DNA from: Azadirachta indica
Taxonomy: Eukaryota; Streptophyta; Magnoliopsida; Sapindales; Meliaceae
Length of the DNA stretch: 64,000 nt
Assembly: GCA_022749755.1 (NCBI GenBank)
Contig: CM040445.1
Coordinates: 2,997,182 to 3,061,181 of the forward strand
Direction of reading: 5' to 3'
Positions 38,161 to 51,861 of this stretch are shown here, piece by piece. Position 1 is the first letter of the stretch. Every line of letters begins with the position of its first letter. The position numbers and the translations under genes are program-made. A model generated the notes under the pieces. That model was given only the letters and a program-made list of their open reading frames with translations. It did not search any database and was not told where the DNA came from.

Positions 38161-38747
38161 TTGTCCAATTTAAGAGGCTCCTGAGCGTCTGTCTCCTGAA
38201 TCCTGGTTGCTCCTCGTAATTGGGATTTTCTGCTCTCCCATTTCCATATTATCGGTTAATTGTCCCGCATTTCAGTTCAAATATTGGATGGGGGTGTACT
38301 TAACAATTAATCATCATTGCAACTGAATTGATTTAAAAATCAGAATTGGGTCGAAAGCCCGCGATGAGAATATGCCGACAGTAATTCATAACATCGCCTC
38401 CTAGTTTCAATTGTTTTTTTTCCTAATTTTGTAATGTTAGATTTTTATTTTTATTTTGAGGAGATCGACTTTGGTTACGTTTATACTCGGGAAACATTTT
38501 GTCATGCATCCAAATTGGACGATGGGCCGTATTCGACGGCCTTCTTGGAGTCGTTTTCAAGACAATAACAGCTAACAAGTACTACTTTCATTGTTTGGGT
38601 TATTATCACCAATAAAATAATACAATAAAACACAGAAAAAATAATACATCCCACACGCCATTGCCCCAATGATGTCATAATTTCTCTTTAATTTTATGTT
38701 TCAAGTGTCACAAACACATCATTTATAACTAACCAAGATGATCAACA

Positions 38748-38748
<1 letters not shown>

Positions 38749-38792
<44 letters not shown>
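38749..38792. repeat. Compound (GT)9(AT)13 microsatellite
   Basis: A GT run passes directly into an AT run. Confidence 0.95.
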
Positions 38793-41000
38793 GCAATTGG
38801 GCCATGTCTATTGTATAACATGTCTTCTCTTTGTTATCCAGTAGAGGAGTGTTTCAAATGCAACTACTATTCACAGTCTCTTTCATTTAACCCCTATTCA
38901 CCAATAATATCATCCTTCTCCTTTTAATTATTTAATTATTTATTTATTTCAAAAACATGGAAAGACGAGTTTGAATGTATAGCTCTCGTACCCACTTCAG
39001 ATATTACTATTATCAGTGCCCCCCTTTATGATCGATCACCCTAACCGCAACCATCTAAAATTTCTATCCCTAATTAAAAGACTAATACTAGTTTAATTAA
39101 TTAGTTTTTTTTTTCTTTAGTATCCCTCGAAGCTAAGCTTAATGCTTAAGTAAACGCTAAATATTTTTCTTGTGTTACACTACTTTACACTCACGTGTGA
39201 TCACAGCTTGCTCCATAATTGTAACTCAAAAAATTGGCATCATCAACTTTAACACTATTAAATAATCTACCTATCTTATTATTATCATTATTATTATTAT
39301 TGGATTGTACTTAAATTCTACTTATTATTAATTAATTCATTATCAACACGACTTCCCAACTGTGAGAACAATTTTGATTAACGGTATAACCCCTGAATCC
39401 ACCTAATTAATTAATTAGTTAATGATTTTAAAAGCCCATTAGTGTAACTAGTTATGGTCTCTCTTTTTTATATAAACGCACACACACAAATAACTTCTCC
39501 GTACTATTGCCTTTCTCATTATTCACATGTAAATATAGCATAATTATTAATTTCTCATAATTTTCTATCAACGCGGAGATTTTAATATTTCCTTAAATGA
39601 TGAGAGCAAATCTCTTCCGATTTTAAAACAAATCTTACCCTTTAAACTAAAATAGAACCAACATTCTATAATTACATATATATATATATATATATTAAAT
39701 ATCTAATCGTAACTAAAGCATGAAAAAAAAAGGGGATATAAAGAAATTTAAAAAGTGAATAAAAGGTTATAATAAGATCTTGTTTAACGTGGGTTTGGTT
39801 GGGATAAACGTGGAAAAGTGGTCAAATGTGTTCAAATGCAATGGACCTAAATACAACCTAAAATCAATTGGTTCAAATTTTTTTTCTAAAATTAAAAATT
39901 GCAATAACAGTGGAAGTACTATGGAGTACAACTGAAGTAGATGCTGGCATAGCATAGACATCACATGCAAATTTACATCTTCCTTAATCAGAAAAGTCTG
40001 TTATCGTAACCTTCATTGACATTACATCTAGACATACGGGCCCCACTCTCCTTTGCACGGAATTTATGTGGACCCTCACCTCGCAGATCTTATCATTGTT
40101 ATCCTCTAACTGTTATTGGACTGTTAACTCGAACACCACGTCGGGTTAAAATCGCGCCGCACTCCTAACCTATTTTCATTAGGGCACTTGAGATGTCAAC
40201 ATTACCCTCCTTGAAAGCCCATCGCTTGATGCCCAAAATACGCATTTTTCAGGGGCATAAATGTCTCATCATAATATCTGTATTACAATGTAACAACCAC
40301 GAGCTTTAGTATTTAGAATCGACCAACCACACTAATATTGAATTTACGTTCTAACAATTTAACTACAATTCTTATGCAGACGCAAGCATTACCGTTTACC
40401 ACCCTCCCTATTTACAATATGAATCCTTAAATTTTTTATATTTTTTAAATAAGCACAAATATTTTTAAGTATAGCAAATAGATCTTGACTTCTTTTAGAC
40501 CGGCCAAATTATTTGAGTAATTTCGATAATCTTATAGAAGTTAGAAGTTTACTTGATATAAATAGATAGATTTTGTCGTTATTTAAAAATAATAAGAATT
40601 AGGGACCCAATAGTTATTATCGGGTTTAATTATTAAACTCTGGAATCTAGACATTAACTTAGGGACATTTAGGTAATGAAAAAATACTAAAGAAAGGTGC
40701 TACAAAGGTTGCAAAACATTTGTCATTTGCAGTGTTTACATGATAAAAAATTCCCGGTCACATACCGCTCTTCCCTCTGTCGCTTCTTTATTTGCATCAA
40801 TGTGTATAATAAAAACCTCGTTTTTCTCAGGCTTCGTGTTCTTTTTTTCTCTCTCGAAACACACTGGTGGAAGAGGACCCGACCCAAGCAATGAAAGATG
40901 TATAGTATGGTTTGATATTTGAAAGCTCGTTTACAAACTATAGTGCAGAGAAATCTTATTCTCTATGTGGGTTTGATTAGTTTTCGAGGTGAGATTTTCA

Positions 41001-44000
41001 ATGGGCAATTGCTGGACTCGTTTGAAGAAAGTGGATGCTTCTTTCAGCTCTCGTGCAACTTCTGGTACCATTTCTCCGTTTGTTTTTATGTTTTTTTTAG
41101 CATGTAATCGGTTTTGATGCTTTTTTCTTTCAAAGACTCATATTGGTCTTAAAAATGGGGCCTTGCTCTTGTTTATTTGCTTTCCTGGCTGTTGTTTTCT
41201 TTACTGTTGCTTCAGTATCTTGCTCAAGTCTCGTGGTTTCGGGGGCTTGAAGCCAAATGGGGTTTCTCAATGGAACGTTTGGTTGGGTTAACAACTGAGA
41301 ATTCTACATGTGCTTGGGATATTGGATTTGCTTTAGCTTACGTGTCTGATTTTGGAGTTTTCTCAATTAGTTCTTGTTTTTCTTATCTGTTGAGTCTTTT
41401 TTCTTTTTGTTTTTTAAAGTTTTTAGCAATTTGTTATTTTGGAAGATGATTGAACTTACATTCAGGATGATGATTGAACTTAGAAGTAGAAATTTTTGGT
41501 GGGTTGTGTTGGGAATTGACTGTTTTTTACGTGGACTTTATGCGGTCTGTTTAAGTTTTGATAACGAAAGCTTTTATGGGTTCTTAGCAATAGTGAATAG
41601 TCTATCCTTTCAGTTCCGGAAAAAATTCCATGAAAACATGTATATGATGCTCTGTATCTGTAAAGCTAGACAAAAGATTCTCCAGCGTTGAACTCATCTC
41701 CAATGTGAACTTTTTGTTTCACGTTTATATTTTTTGTCTCAAAATATTGTCGGAAGCGCGTCAAATCAATGGCCTTGTATACTACTTGTTGTAAGATTTT
41801 ATCATTAGACTCCTCCGTCCATTTATGCATTCAATTCTTATATTGGGACCTAAAAGAGGGAATTTTGAAGGATCTATAAAGTTATGTAATTCAAAATGGT
41901 TCTTTCTAGTTTGAAAGATTTGTTGTGGTTGGGCAATTACTTATTATGCATTTACCTGTTAGAAAGTATGCAATTGATTTCTGGTAAATTCCTTGTCTAG
42001 TTGCTTCTATGTGAATTATGCACTTATATCCAGTAGGGCTGTTAGTTCATCATGACATATGGCAAATATGACGTTCTTCTAGAAAAATATATTCTGATAT
42101 TTAGATTTTAGATTCCGAAAGAGATGATGTTCTTATAGAAACATTCATGCTCATATATTAATTACTTATTTATTTGAATAAGGACTTATGTAATTAAAAC
42201 CTTTCATGCTACCTTATACACCTGTCTGAGGATCTGCGATGTGAGTATATCCATGGTCTGTACTATATTGTTAAATGTTACTTTTGATGTCGATTTATTT
42301 CTTTTCTTAAAGATTATGGGTGAATATTGGTAACTAATAGAAGTTTGCCTTGACAGTGCCTCGAGATTGATGGGATGAGATAATTTTAATAAATACGGAA
42401 ATGAATATGCTAACTTTTAATGGGTTTTTTAGAGGCAAGTCGAAGATTGAAATTTACATTAGAATTATAATCCCTGGAGCTTTGATATACTGAGGAAAAT
42501 GAGAATGACATGAGGTGTCTTATGGTGGTGATTGTAACAATTTATTGGCAATTCAATTAGGTTAATGATGGTAATCAATTACAGTGGTGGTACTTGTTTT
42601 GAAAGTGGTGTGGTCATAATGGTTGGAAGAGATATTGGAGTTCTTGGATAAGCGTGGTGTAAAAGTGTGCAACTTAATCATGGCTTGAATTTTGCTGGTG
42701 GAAAAAGGAAGTCTTGACAGTAATTTGTTGTCCCCGTTGGATAAGAAAAAACGAAAGTGTAAGAGTCTAACAAAAGTTTCGCAAGCATTTTGAGCCACCA
42801 GGATGATACCTTCAAAAGATGAGCGATTCCTTGAAGACACAAATTATGACCTTTTTGGGTGCGTACAACACATAAGCATTATAATTGATAAATATAATAT
42901 TGGCATAGGCAATAACTTGCTGATAGAGATTTATGGAGGAAAGTAGGTTCTAATGAGGCAACACAGCAATGTTGGCATTATTGCTGGACGAACAATATAT
43001 GTTGAAAGGGATTTGGGGCCAAGACTGTGGTATGGTAGTGGCAATAAGAGCAATATTTTTAGTGGTAATTGTTAGAATGAAATGTGTTGCACATTCCTCT
43101 GGTTGTTGGTAATAGTAATGGCATTTATAGTTAAAATTCTTTTCCCAAGTCTTATAAGAAATTTATGACAATCATTTGAGCTACTGAGACAGTCTTTTGT
43201 AAGATGATGTGCTTGAAATGTAACATTGTGATCATGGAGAAATAGGGATGTTAATGGCATTGGTGAGGGGAATTGACAAGAAGGCAATGGATGGAGCAAA
43301 CGTGGATCTATTATGACAATAATAAAGCCCTGGTAATGGTGGCATCGCGACAACCTGGAGTTCGTTCATTGGAAGGGAACCACAAAACAATGACAATGGA
43401 TGAGAACAGTGGCAAGTATGCTTGGTGCTGATGCGATGACAATAACTGTTGCTTGTGGTAGTGTTGTTGTTGATGATCCATGGATAGGAACAAAAATAGA
43501 TATGATATTGTAGTGTTTGTGCTGTGGCAATGACATCTAGCAATTTGAATTTCTTTATTTCACATATATGTTTTCTTAAAATATGCAAGACTATCATGTC
43601 CAGAATTATCATTTGTATACTGTAGAACATATAAATCTTAGAGTTGAAGTGGAATTCTGGTTCTTGGGTGCAGGTTGCATCCCAAACTTGATGGTTGGAA
43701 GCGTGTGAATCCCTTATTTTGGTCCCAATTTCATAGCAAGGGTAAAGTTTTGTGACAAAACCAGTTGCCGACTGCTATAATAGTATATTTAGTTAGATTG
43801 TGATTGTTAAAAGATTTCGATGAGTGAAATTAGAGAAATGATGTTTCAGGAGACCTGATGTCAGTACACTACTTGCCTTAAAGTATGAGTGGAAGTGCAA
43901 TTTTGTGGTTGGCTGCTGGCCGGTCTCTGGCTTCAGGTCATTAATGCACCAAAAACCTCTAATTAGCATCCAAATAACAGAGAAAATTATTATCCTATCT

Positions 44001-47000
44001 TTACTTGAGATAGCCACTAACCTACCAAACTGATCTCTTAAACCTCAACGTCAAATTCATGTTAATAAAATTCAGTTGTTGCTTTGTCATCTGAATACAA
44101 GCCCAAATCATAACAGACTATCAAATTTACATCTGTTCCTCTTAAGAAAAATAAAGTTTTGTTGGTCTTAGTTTCCATGTTATACTTGATATTACAACAT
44201 TAAGCATTGCTTAGCGGCTGCAACTTTGTACTTGGTAAAGTGATTATCCAAGAATTTGAAATTTTGGACGTTCAGAAGAAATTTTAAACTTGGTAATTAC
44301 TGCTATGCTATCAAAAATTGATTTGCAGATATTAGAAAAAGTTCCATTTGTTTTTGAAAAATCTATGAGAGAAGAAACTAAGTTTGGCTGTTTCTTTCTT
44401 CTCTTATTTTTGTGGTTGTATTTCTAATTTAGGTAGATATTTGCGGTTGAAAATTGTATGTTGTTAATAGGTGAAGTTCCATGCGATATGTGTTGTATAT
44501 CCTCATAATTCATTTCACATCAGATGCAAAAGAAGAAAATTGGTTTACTGTTGCAATTTTGACATGTTTTTCTTTTAGGCTTTAATGTTCAAACAGGTTT
44601 CCTAGTTAGACTCATTTGTATGCTGATATGATGTTTTGACTCAAATACATACCCTTTTTCAGTCATGCATTCAACAGGTTCCTATAATCACAAAACAACG
44701 ATGAACACCATTTATTTGGTAAGTACACTTAATAACCTCATCTCAGCATATTGTTTCCTCGGTGCTTGAGTTTGTCTATACGTGGACGATTCATGATGAG
44801 GTGAGGCAATGACATCATGATAGCAAAAATATATAAAAAAGTATATACATTTATGCTGGGTCATTATAAGGGTACAAATGTGGAATCTTATGCAAGTGTT
44901 CATTGCTGATTCCAAATTGGGTAACCAAGGTGCCTGCAATTACTCGGAGAGTTGTCTCAACATTGTAGCATGGAACCTTCTACTTACGATTGGCATATTT
45001 GTTTTATATCCATGTCATGTAGCATGCCATGTATTACACTTTCAAGATTCCAGATACATCGTACATTTCTTGATATAGTATATTTCATTCACATGTGTAT
45101 GTGCTTGGCTTTACAGGTGCTTGATGGTTACATGTGCTTTATTTTCAGTTAATCTCATCTGTTTATAGATCAATATAATGACATCATATTCTCTCACATT
45201 TCAGGAGATACCAGAATTCCTGATAAAAATGGCTATTTTTCGGCTGCTTCAAGTCTGAAAACCAATCAAAGTGAGAAGCGTATGTCTGGAAATTTCTCTT
45301 CGCCAAGAAGTGAAGGTGACATATTATCATCCCCAAATCTAAAAGCCTTCACATTTAGTGAACTTAAGAATGCTACTAGAAATTTCCGTCCTGACAGCCT
45401 CATTGGAGAAGGAGGGTTTGGTTATGTTTACAAGGGCTGGATTGATGAGCATACTCTTGAGGCTGCAAGGCCGGGAGCTGGAATGGTTGTTGCAGTCAAG
45501 AAGCTTAAACCTGAAGGTTTTCAGGGTCACAAGGAGTGGCTGGTACATTGATTGTTTATATTATCACCTAATCCCTTCTCCTTTCTTTATTTATTTGGCA
45601 TGGTTAATTTATTAACTCCATACTGTTTGCAGTCTGAAGTTGATTATCTTGGTCAGTTTCACCATCCAAATTTGGTCAAACTTATTGGATTCTGCTTGGA
45701 TGGGGATAATAGGCTTTTGGTCTATGAGTATATGCCTAAAGGCAGCCTGGAAAACCATCTATTTAGAAGTAAGCTATAATATTTTTTGTCAGCGCAACTT
45801 TCAAAGCAATGTTCTTCCATGATTTCTGTCATAATTTGTGCCTGTATTCCTAGCTCTTGTCAGCATGTTTGCTAAATTACTAAAAAAGTGGCCAAGCATT
45901 TATTTGACACCATTCGATTGCTGGTCCTCATCCTGCAAAAAGATGCATTTTTCTCCATTGAATTGAAATCTTTCTTGTTGCAGGGGGAGCCCGACCTCTT
46001 CCTTGGGCACTGAGAATCAAAGTTGCCATAGGTGCTGCTCGTGGACTCTCCTTCTTGCATGATTCTGAACAGCAAGTTATATATCGGGATTTCAAAGCTT
46101 CAAATATTCTACTGGATTCTGTACGTTAATTTTTTTGCTCAAATATCCTTTAAGATTTAGTATGTTAATCAGGAGAGATACCAATGCTTTATTATGGTGA
46201 GCACTGTGCCTCAAGCCTAAGGGACTTTCAGGACCTATAGAATGTTTTTCTCAATTCAAAAGGAAAAGATGTGGAAAAAAAATGGGAGAAGAAAGGGTTG
46301 CAAGTTATCTCCTGTTGTTATTACCTGTTCAAAATAAATCCTTATTGACACACATCATCATTCCATGTTAATTAATTGAATCCCTGTAATTATCAATCAT
46401 GAAGTTCAGAATCAATTAACTTATACAATAAAATTTTACAGCTTTGATTATGCTTTGAATGGATGCAGGAATTTAATGCGAAGCTTTCAGACTTTGGCTT
46501 GGCAAAAGCAGGCCCCACAGGTGACCGTACTCATGTTTCCACTCAAGTTATGGGGACTCAAGGTTATGCTGCTCCTGAATACATGGCTACAGGTTTGAAT
46601 TTTTGCCTCGTAATGAGACTTTTGTTGCTTTTGATGCACATACTATCAGATTGGTCAATAAATCAACTATTGATGTTGATACTCAGACAGTAGTTTTGAT
46701 ACTGATACTGATACTGATACTGTCTCAGTTGCTGACAATAGTGATTTAGCATATGTCTGGATTGAGGTGCTGTTGTGGTTTCTTTTGAGAGATGGAGCCA
46801 TAAATATAAAATATAAGTGGCAGAATGAGTAGTAAAGCTTAACTCCCAAATAAAAGTTGCTATTTGCCAAACGCTTGAGTGGCTGTGCTTTTTAGAAGCA
46901 TAGCAGTCCCAAATATACCATTAATATGAAATACATAGTTCTACATTTTCATCTGTAGCATTATGGAGTTCGAAAAGGAATCTTGAAGTATGATGTGGCA

Positions 47001-47272
47001 CCTGAGTTTTAGCTCTGAATATTGACAGAGGAAAAAATGCAAAGTACAAAATGCATCTCGATCAAACTCTTATCCAAATTTTGTAAGAATTAGAATTGTA
47101 TTACAACTGTGATCAGGTAGTTGAACTTGAAAGTAAAATTGGACTCTGTGCTAGCATACACCTCTACTTGTGTGCACATTGTGCCAGTTAATAGTTCTGG
47201 TTTAGAGATCATTCCTTTTACGTTGATCTCATGTCTGACAACAGTTAAACAATCTAGTCTGGCAATGACGAA

Positions 47273-47316
<44 letters not shown>

Positions 47317-47939
47317 CAATGAATGTTTCTGATAATTTCATATCAGAAATATGATTAGAAACTTATTTTCATTCCCTTGGGATATCAGAGCACCTATTTA
47401 TATTTTGTATTTGCAACAGTACACTTAATGTAAACTTGCAATGTTGAGCAGGTCGACTTACTACCAAGTGTGATGTCTATAGCTTTGGGGTTGTGCTCTT
47501 GGAACTACTCTCAGGACGCCGGGCAATTGACAAAACTAAAGTTGGTGTGGAGCAAAGTCTGGTGGATTGGGCAAAACCTTATCTAGGTGACAGGCGCAAG
47601 TTATTCAGGATTATGGATATCAAGTTCGAGGGCCAGTACCCCCAGAAAGGAGCATATATGGTAGCCGTCCTTGCATTACAATGTATCAGTGAGGCCAAGG
47701 TCCGACCATCAATGGCTGAAGTTTTATCAGCTCTAGAACAACTCCCTGCCCCTAGAGATGCAATGAGCCCCTCAAATTCAGGGCTACAATCAGTCTCCAG
47801 TCCTCGCAAGTCCCCATTGAGGCACAATGCTCCTCACCTAAAGTCCCCATTGAGAAACAATCATGGTTCACCTGTGAATATGTCCCCTCGAGGCTCCCCG
47901 TTGCCACCTCATATGAAATCCCCCCTTGCGAAATCTTAA
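41001..47939 (+). CDS. PBL-type receptor-like cytoplasmic kinase (RLCK VII)
   Basis: Six exons: 41001-41064, 45205-45542, 45633-45768, 45984-46120, 46469-46592, 47452-47939. They sum to 1287 nt, 428 residues, with consistent phases. The tiny first exon encodes [10 protein letters not shown]: Gly2 for N-myristoylation and Cys4 for palmitoylation, so plasma-membrane attachment is expected. Kinase domain about 83-365: glycine loop GEGGFG (89-94), VAVK Lys120, alpha-C Glu136, catalytic YRDFKASN (Asp215), DFG (233-235), activation loop [18 protein letters not shown]. All key residues are present, so it should be active. The C-terminal tail is Ser/Pro-rich with repeated SPL motifs. Sequence is nearest PBL2/3/4 (APK2) proteins, which relay signals from surface receptors in immunity and growth; the upstream receptor is unknown. 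Intron 1 is 4.1 kb and its inclusion rests on the exon-1 motif and phase. Confidence 0.92.
46698..46721 (+). repeat. (GATACT)4 hexamer repeat
   Basis: Four perfect copies in the fifth intron of the kinase gene. Confidence 0.9.
47275..47313 (+). repeat. (TC)19 microsatellite
   Basis: Pure TC/CT run in the fifth intron of the kinase gene, about 140 bases before the last exon. Confidence 0.95.
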
Positions 47940-48540
47940 GGGGGGCGATGAGAAGCCGATCTGTTGGTCACCTCAATGTAAATCCCTTTTTCGCATTAGC
48001 CCTCTTCATTTTCTGTAGCCCCCCTTTCTAATGTCTACAGTTTCTCAAAGAAAGTAATCTGTGTTTTTGTTTCAACCAAGATTATAGGATAGATTTGATC
48101 ATACAGAAGATATATCATTGGCCTCACCAATAATTTTAACATCATCAACATTCATCTGCTTTGTTATTTTTCAGCACAGCAACAGCATTATCAAATGTCG
48201 TTGTTGCCAAATACTTGTGATTTAAATAATACTTGTTTTAGTTCATTTTTCTTGGACGTGTTTTCGCTTTCGGGCGGTGATTACTGTCTAAATATGGGAA
48301 TCAATTTGCTTAGGCTTGGATTGGGTGTCAAACATTATTTGTTACGCTCTTAGAGGGAGCATCATTGAAGATAACCAGTAGCTTCTCTACAAACAAAAAA
48401 AAATGCTTGCTGTTCCCTTGTAGCTTCCCCAGAAACAATAAGCTGCTGCATTTAATGGGGTATTTTCGCGGAATGAGTGAAATAACAAAAATAAAAATGA
48501 TGATAAAAGACAAGGAAGTCATTATAATTAAGACTTGACA
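47940..48540. other. Kinase 3' UTR and intergenic spacer
   Basis: The first 100-200 bases are the kinase 3' UTR. No gene in the rest of the spacer. Confidence 0.6.
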
Positions 48541-48616
48541 GACGTCAGGTTGGGCTGGTAGTTAGCCTGGCCAGCACGTGGGCGAGAACAATTTGCACGC
48601 TGTTTTAAACGACGTC
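48541..48616. promoter_or_regulatory. Cluster of three ACGT-core elements upstream of VPS29
   Basis: GACGTC (48541-48546), CACGTG G-box (48575-48580) and GACGTC (48611-48616) lie within 76 bases and about 320-400 bases upstream of the VPS29 ATG. Such elements are bound by bZIP or bHLH factors in plants; which ones act here is unknown. Confidence 0.5.
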
Positions 48617-48936
48617 GTTACGAGAAACACTTGTTTGCTAAACAAGCTCCGCAACAAAAGAGCTTGTGGAGAACGTCAACAGTAACGGAGGACAGAGGTT
48701 TTTGATGGGCGTTGTCAACTTCTCCAAATTAATCAAATTTCCCTGGTAATTAAAACAATCTCCTTATTTCCATACGAATGAATCAATATGTTAATCTTTC
48801 ATTTTCGGAACTTCAAAACTCGTACAATTTAAAAAATGGAAGACAACTTTCATATCAACTTATTTATGTGATTAGCGAATGTTCTTACTTTCTTTGCAGA
48901 TATTTTTTATCGGGATTTGATATTTGAACGTCGAAG

Positions 48937-51307
48937 ATGGTGTTGGTCTTAGCCTTGGGCGATTTACACATACCTCATAGAGCACCTGATTTGCCTGCTA
49001 AGTTCAAGTCCATGCTTGTTCCTGGCAAGATCCAACACATCATTTGTACAGGCAATCTCTGCATCAAAGTATGTTTTTATCTATCTTCTTCTTTCTTTTA
49101 TTTCTTTGCTGGGTTTTTCTTGTTTTAGTATTCTATGTTCTTTCCTTAAGAAAATGTAGAAAAATAAGAAGCACTATGATTCGGATTTAGTTTTTTGTTT
49201 TTCTAGACTTAGTCAGCAAGCCCAATAGAGCTAGTCGTCTTAGTTGAATTTATTATAAGATTGGAGACTGAATTTGAGTCGGTTGAATTCTTTCAGTTGC
49301 TTCAAAACTGAAATAATATTAACAGAATTTTATATATTTCTTTTCTCCTCTCTTTTTCAGGGGCCGAAGAGGAGATCTTTGTTTTATCTTATATAATTTT
49401 TAATGAGTATTGGGTTATTGAGTCTCTTGGCAAGTTATGCTGTATAAGGTTGCTTATGCAGAGTTCAGGTGTCTTGTGGAAGGAGGACTACTCTACTCTG
49501 TTATAGAAATTGTGTATCAGATTGGTGGTTTATTGCATGATTACCACTTCATGCTAATAAATGCAATTTTGGAAGTGAAATAAGTGACTTCTATTATGTT
49601 TGCTAAGGAAAAATAGTAATGCATTACCATCTCAACTCCAATTTATGAGTTCAAACACGATCCAAAATGAAATGGACTTCAAATATTTGTGAGCCATCCT
49701 TTGTGCTTCCCTTGTGGAACAGAACGGCATATTAATGTTTAATTTGTCTTTCACCTTCCTGTATATCTCTCTGTCTATTCTGCTGTCTGTAAACCTTTGG
49801 TTCTTTGAGTCCCTGCGTAGAGCTTATTCTTTAGTGCTCTGTATATGAGTGCTTATGTTAAGAACATAACCAATATGATTTCAAATTTTGATACCCTGCT
49901 GTTAAAGTCAAACTTGTTTCCTTTAATTTCTTTGGTATTTTCAAACCAGTCCCACTTGCTCTACATTACAAGGGGTTTCTTCCCACCATTCATCACCAGA
50001 AAGTATCCAGTTTTATTGAACCATTTAGAAATTAGATTCTGCTCTTAGATTCAATCAACAAGTTCCGTAATTTTTTCCACTTCACTTGTTTAGTTCTTTT
50101 CCCACCATCTTTTAGTTTTTCCTCAACTTCTTAATGCAATCAAATATTAGACAGCATTTTAGCAAATTTTCACTCTTCTATTTAATGTCGCTTTTTCAAT
50201 TGAGAACAACAATAATTGATGTTTCCTTCTCTTTTACTTGACTTTGTTATAGTTTTTGGATGAATGTACAAGCAAATGAATGAACGTGCATTGAACCTTT
50301 TTGAGCAACCATATTCAGCCAAATGTTTAATATCATAAAATTTAGCTGTGTGATCAAAATTATATGCTGGACGGCAAGGTTTGACTTCCCACAGTATGAT
50401 ACCGTGTTTTCCCTATTTGAAGTTACTGGTACTATTTCTAGACACAATCTGTGGCTGATTTGTTACCTTAGCTGATTTCTCACTTGCTAAGGTAATGCAT
50501 TATATTCTTTCACATTTTTGGTCTTAAATGCATCCTTGTGTTTGCATAACTGCTGTGCTGGCCCTGGGCAATAACACTTGCGGTTGAAGTTGGGAGTTAG
50601 GATAAGTCTTCGATTCAAATCTTACCTTTACAATAAAACAATAACTGTGGTTTTCATGCTGTTGTTTTTGTTGTTGATTTCTCCCACCAGAGGTTTCTTA
50701 TGAATATGGAATCTGTAATCATTCATTGTCCATATTTCTTAGCAAATTGCTTCTCACTGGATTAGCATTTGTAATGACATTTTCAGGAAGTTCATGACTA
50801 CCTGAAGACTATTTGTCCTGACTTGCATATTACTCGAGGTGAATATGATGAAGAGACACGCTTTCCGGAGACAAAAACACTAACTATCGGTCAATTCAAG
50901 TTAGGGTTGTGCCACGGTCATCAGGTTTTTTCTTATGTCAATAATCTGCTAGTTATTTGTCTCTTTTGGATTTTGACAAATTTCATCCAATAGTAGTGAG
51001 TTGTAATGTTTGATTTTTTTAGGTTATTCCGTGGGGGGACCTAGACTCATTAGCCATGCTACAGAGGCAGCTGGATGTGGACATACTTGTGACTGGTCAC
51101 ACTCATCAGTTTACTGCTTACAAACATGAGGGAGGTGTTGTCATAAACCCTGGTTCTGCCACAGGAGCTTTCAGCAGCATCACCTATGATGTTAACCCTA
51201 GTTTTGTCCTTATGGACATTGATGGCCTACGTGTAGTGGTCTATGTTTATGAGCTCATTGATGGGGAGGTTAAAGTTGACAAGATTGATTTTAAGAAGAC
51301 AAGTTAG
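48937..51307 (+). CDS. VPS29: Retromer subunit VPS29
   Basis: Three exons: 48937-49068, 50787-50924 and 51023-51307; 184 residues (Arabidopsis VPS29 is about 190). The fold is metallophosphoesterase-like, with GDLH (Asp9, His11), CTGN (Asn40), CHGHQ (His87) and GHTH (His116, His118) at the metal-site positions, though eukaryotic VPS29 acts mainly as a scaffold. It binds VPS35 in the retromer core that recycles vacuolar sorting receptors and PIN proteins from the prevacuolar compartment. Very high conservation ([32 protein letters not shown]) makes the assignment firm. The C-terminal tail, FKKTS, is shorter than in Arabidopsis. Intron 1 is 1.7 kb and contains nothing recognisable. Confidence 0.97.
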
Positions 51308-51861
51308 ACAAGCACCAGTACTTGCTCTGCACATTAAGCACAAAGCTTGGATTTCATTTTTGTAGATTGGACTTTCATATTACAAATATTGATGAGCTTG
51401 CAATTCATGTGATTCCTTTTTCGTGTGTAAGAAGCGGAAGCTTTTGGTTTTCTTGTGATTAGCAAACGTACAATTTGTAGATGACTTTCTTTGGCTTTCT
51501 TAGGATTTGCTGTATCTGTAATATGCATGGCATGGTGATTGTGCATCCTTGTATGCTAATTGCACTTTCTTTTATCCCCTTCTTTTTTGAGATATAGCCT
51601 CGCAGTAAAAATGTTTGCTTGTAAATGGAATGAAAAATTAGTATCATACTTGAATCTATCACCAGGATCCTAACCCGGTTACCAATCCGAACTACTGGGT
51701 GGCAATTCATAACTGTAATCGGCAAAAAAATAGAAATAAAAGTAAAGAAACCAACGCATGAAACTCGTTAAGTCATAGCGCAAGTGCCTCCTTCATTCGA
51801 ATTTCGATATACCTTGCGCCTCAACATTCACCGAACTCTGAACATTTTCAACACCAATACC

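Larger units (their letters stand above)
35905..41000. other. 5-kb gene-free region
   Basis: PRE 3' UTR (to about 36100), then AT-rich DNA with microsatellites (36432-36455, 36822-36840, 38749-38792, 39678-39695), a MITE-like inverted repeat (37.8-38.2 kb) and, from about 40700, the likely promoter and leader of the kinase gene. No coding sequence that I can support. Confidence 0.6.

Noticed and set aside
42562..43630. Minus-strand ORFs of 60-132 residues inside kinase intron 1
   Set aside because: Low-complexity, His/Ser/Ile-rich, no domain or splice context; antisense chance frames in GT-rich DNA.
51784..51861. 26-residue N-terminal extension of the PPR protein
   Set aside because: The extension begins with GTG, not used as a normal start in plant nuclear genes; the first ATG is at 51862.
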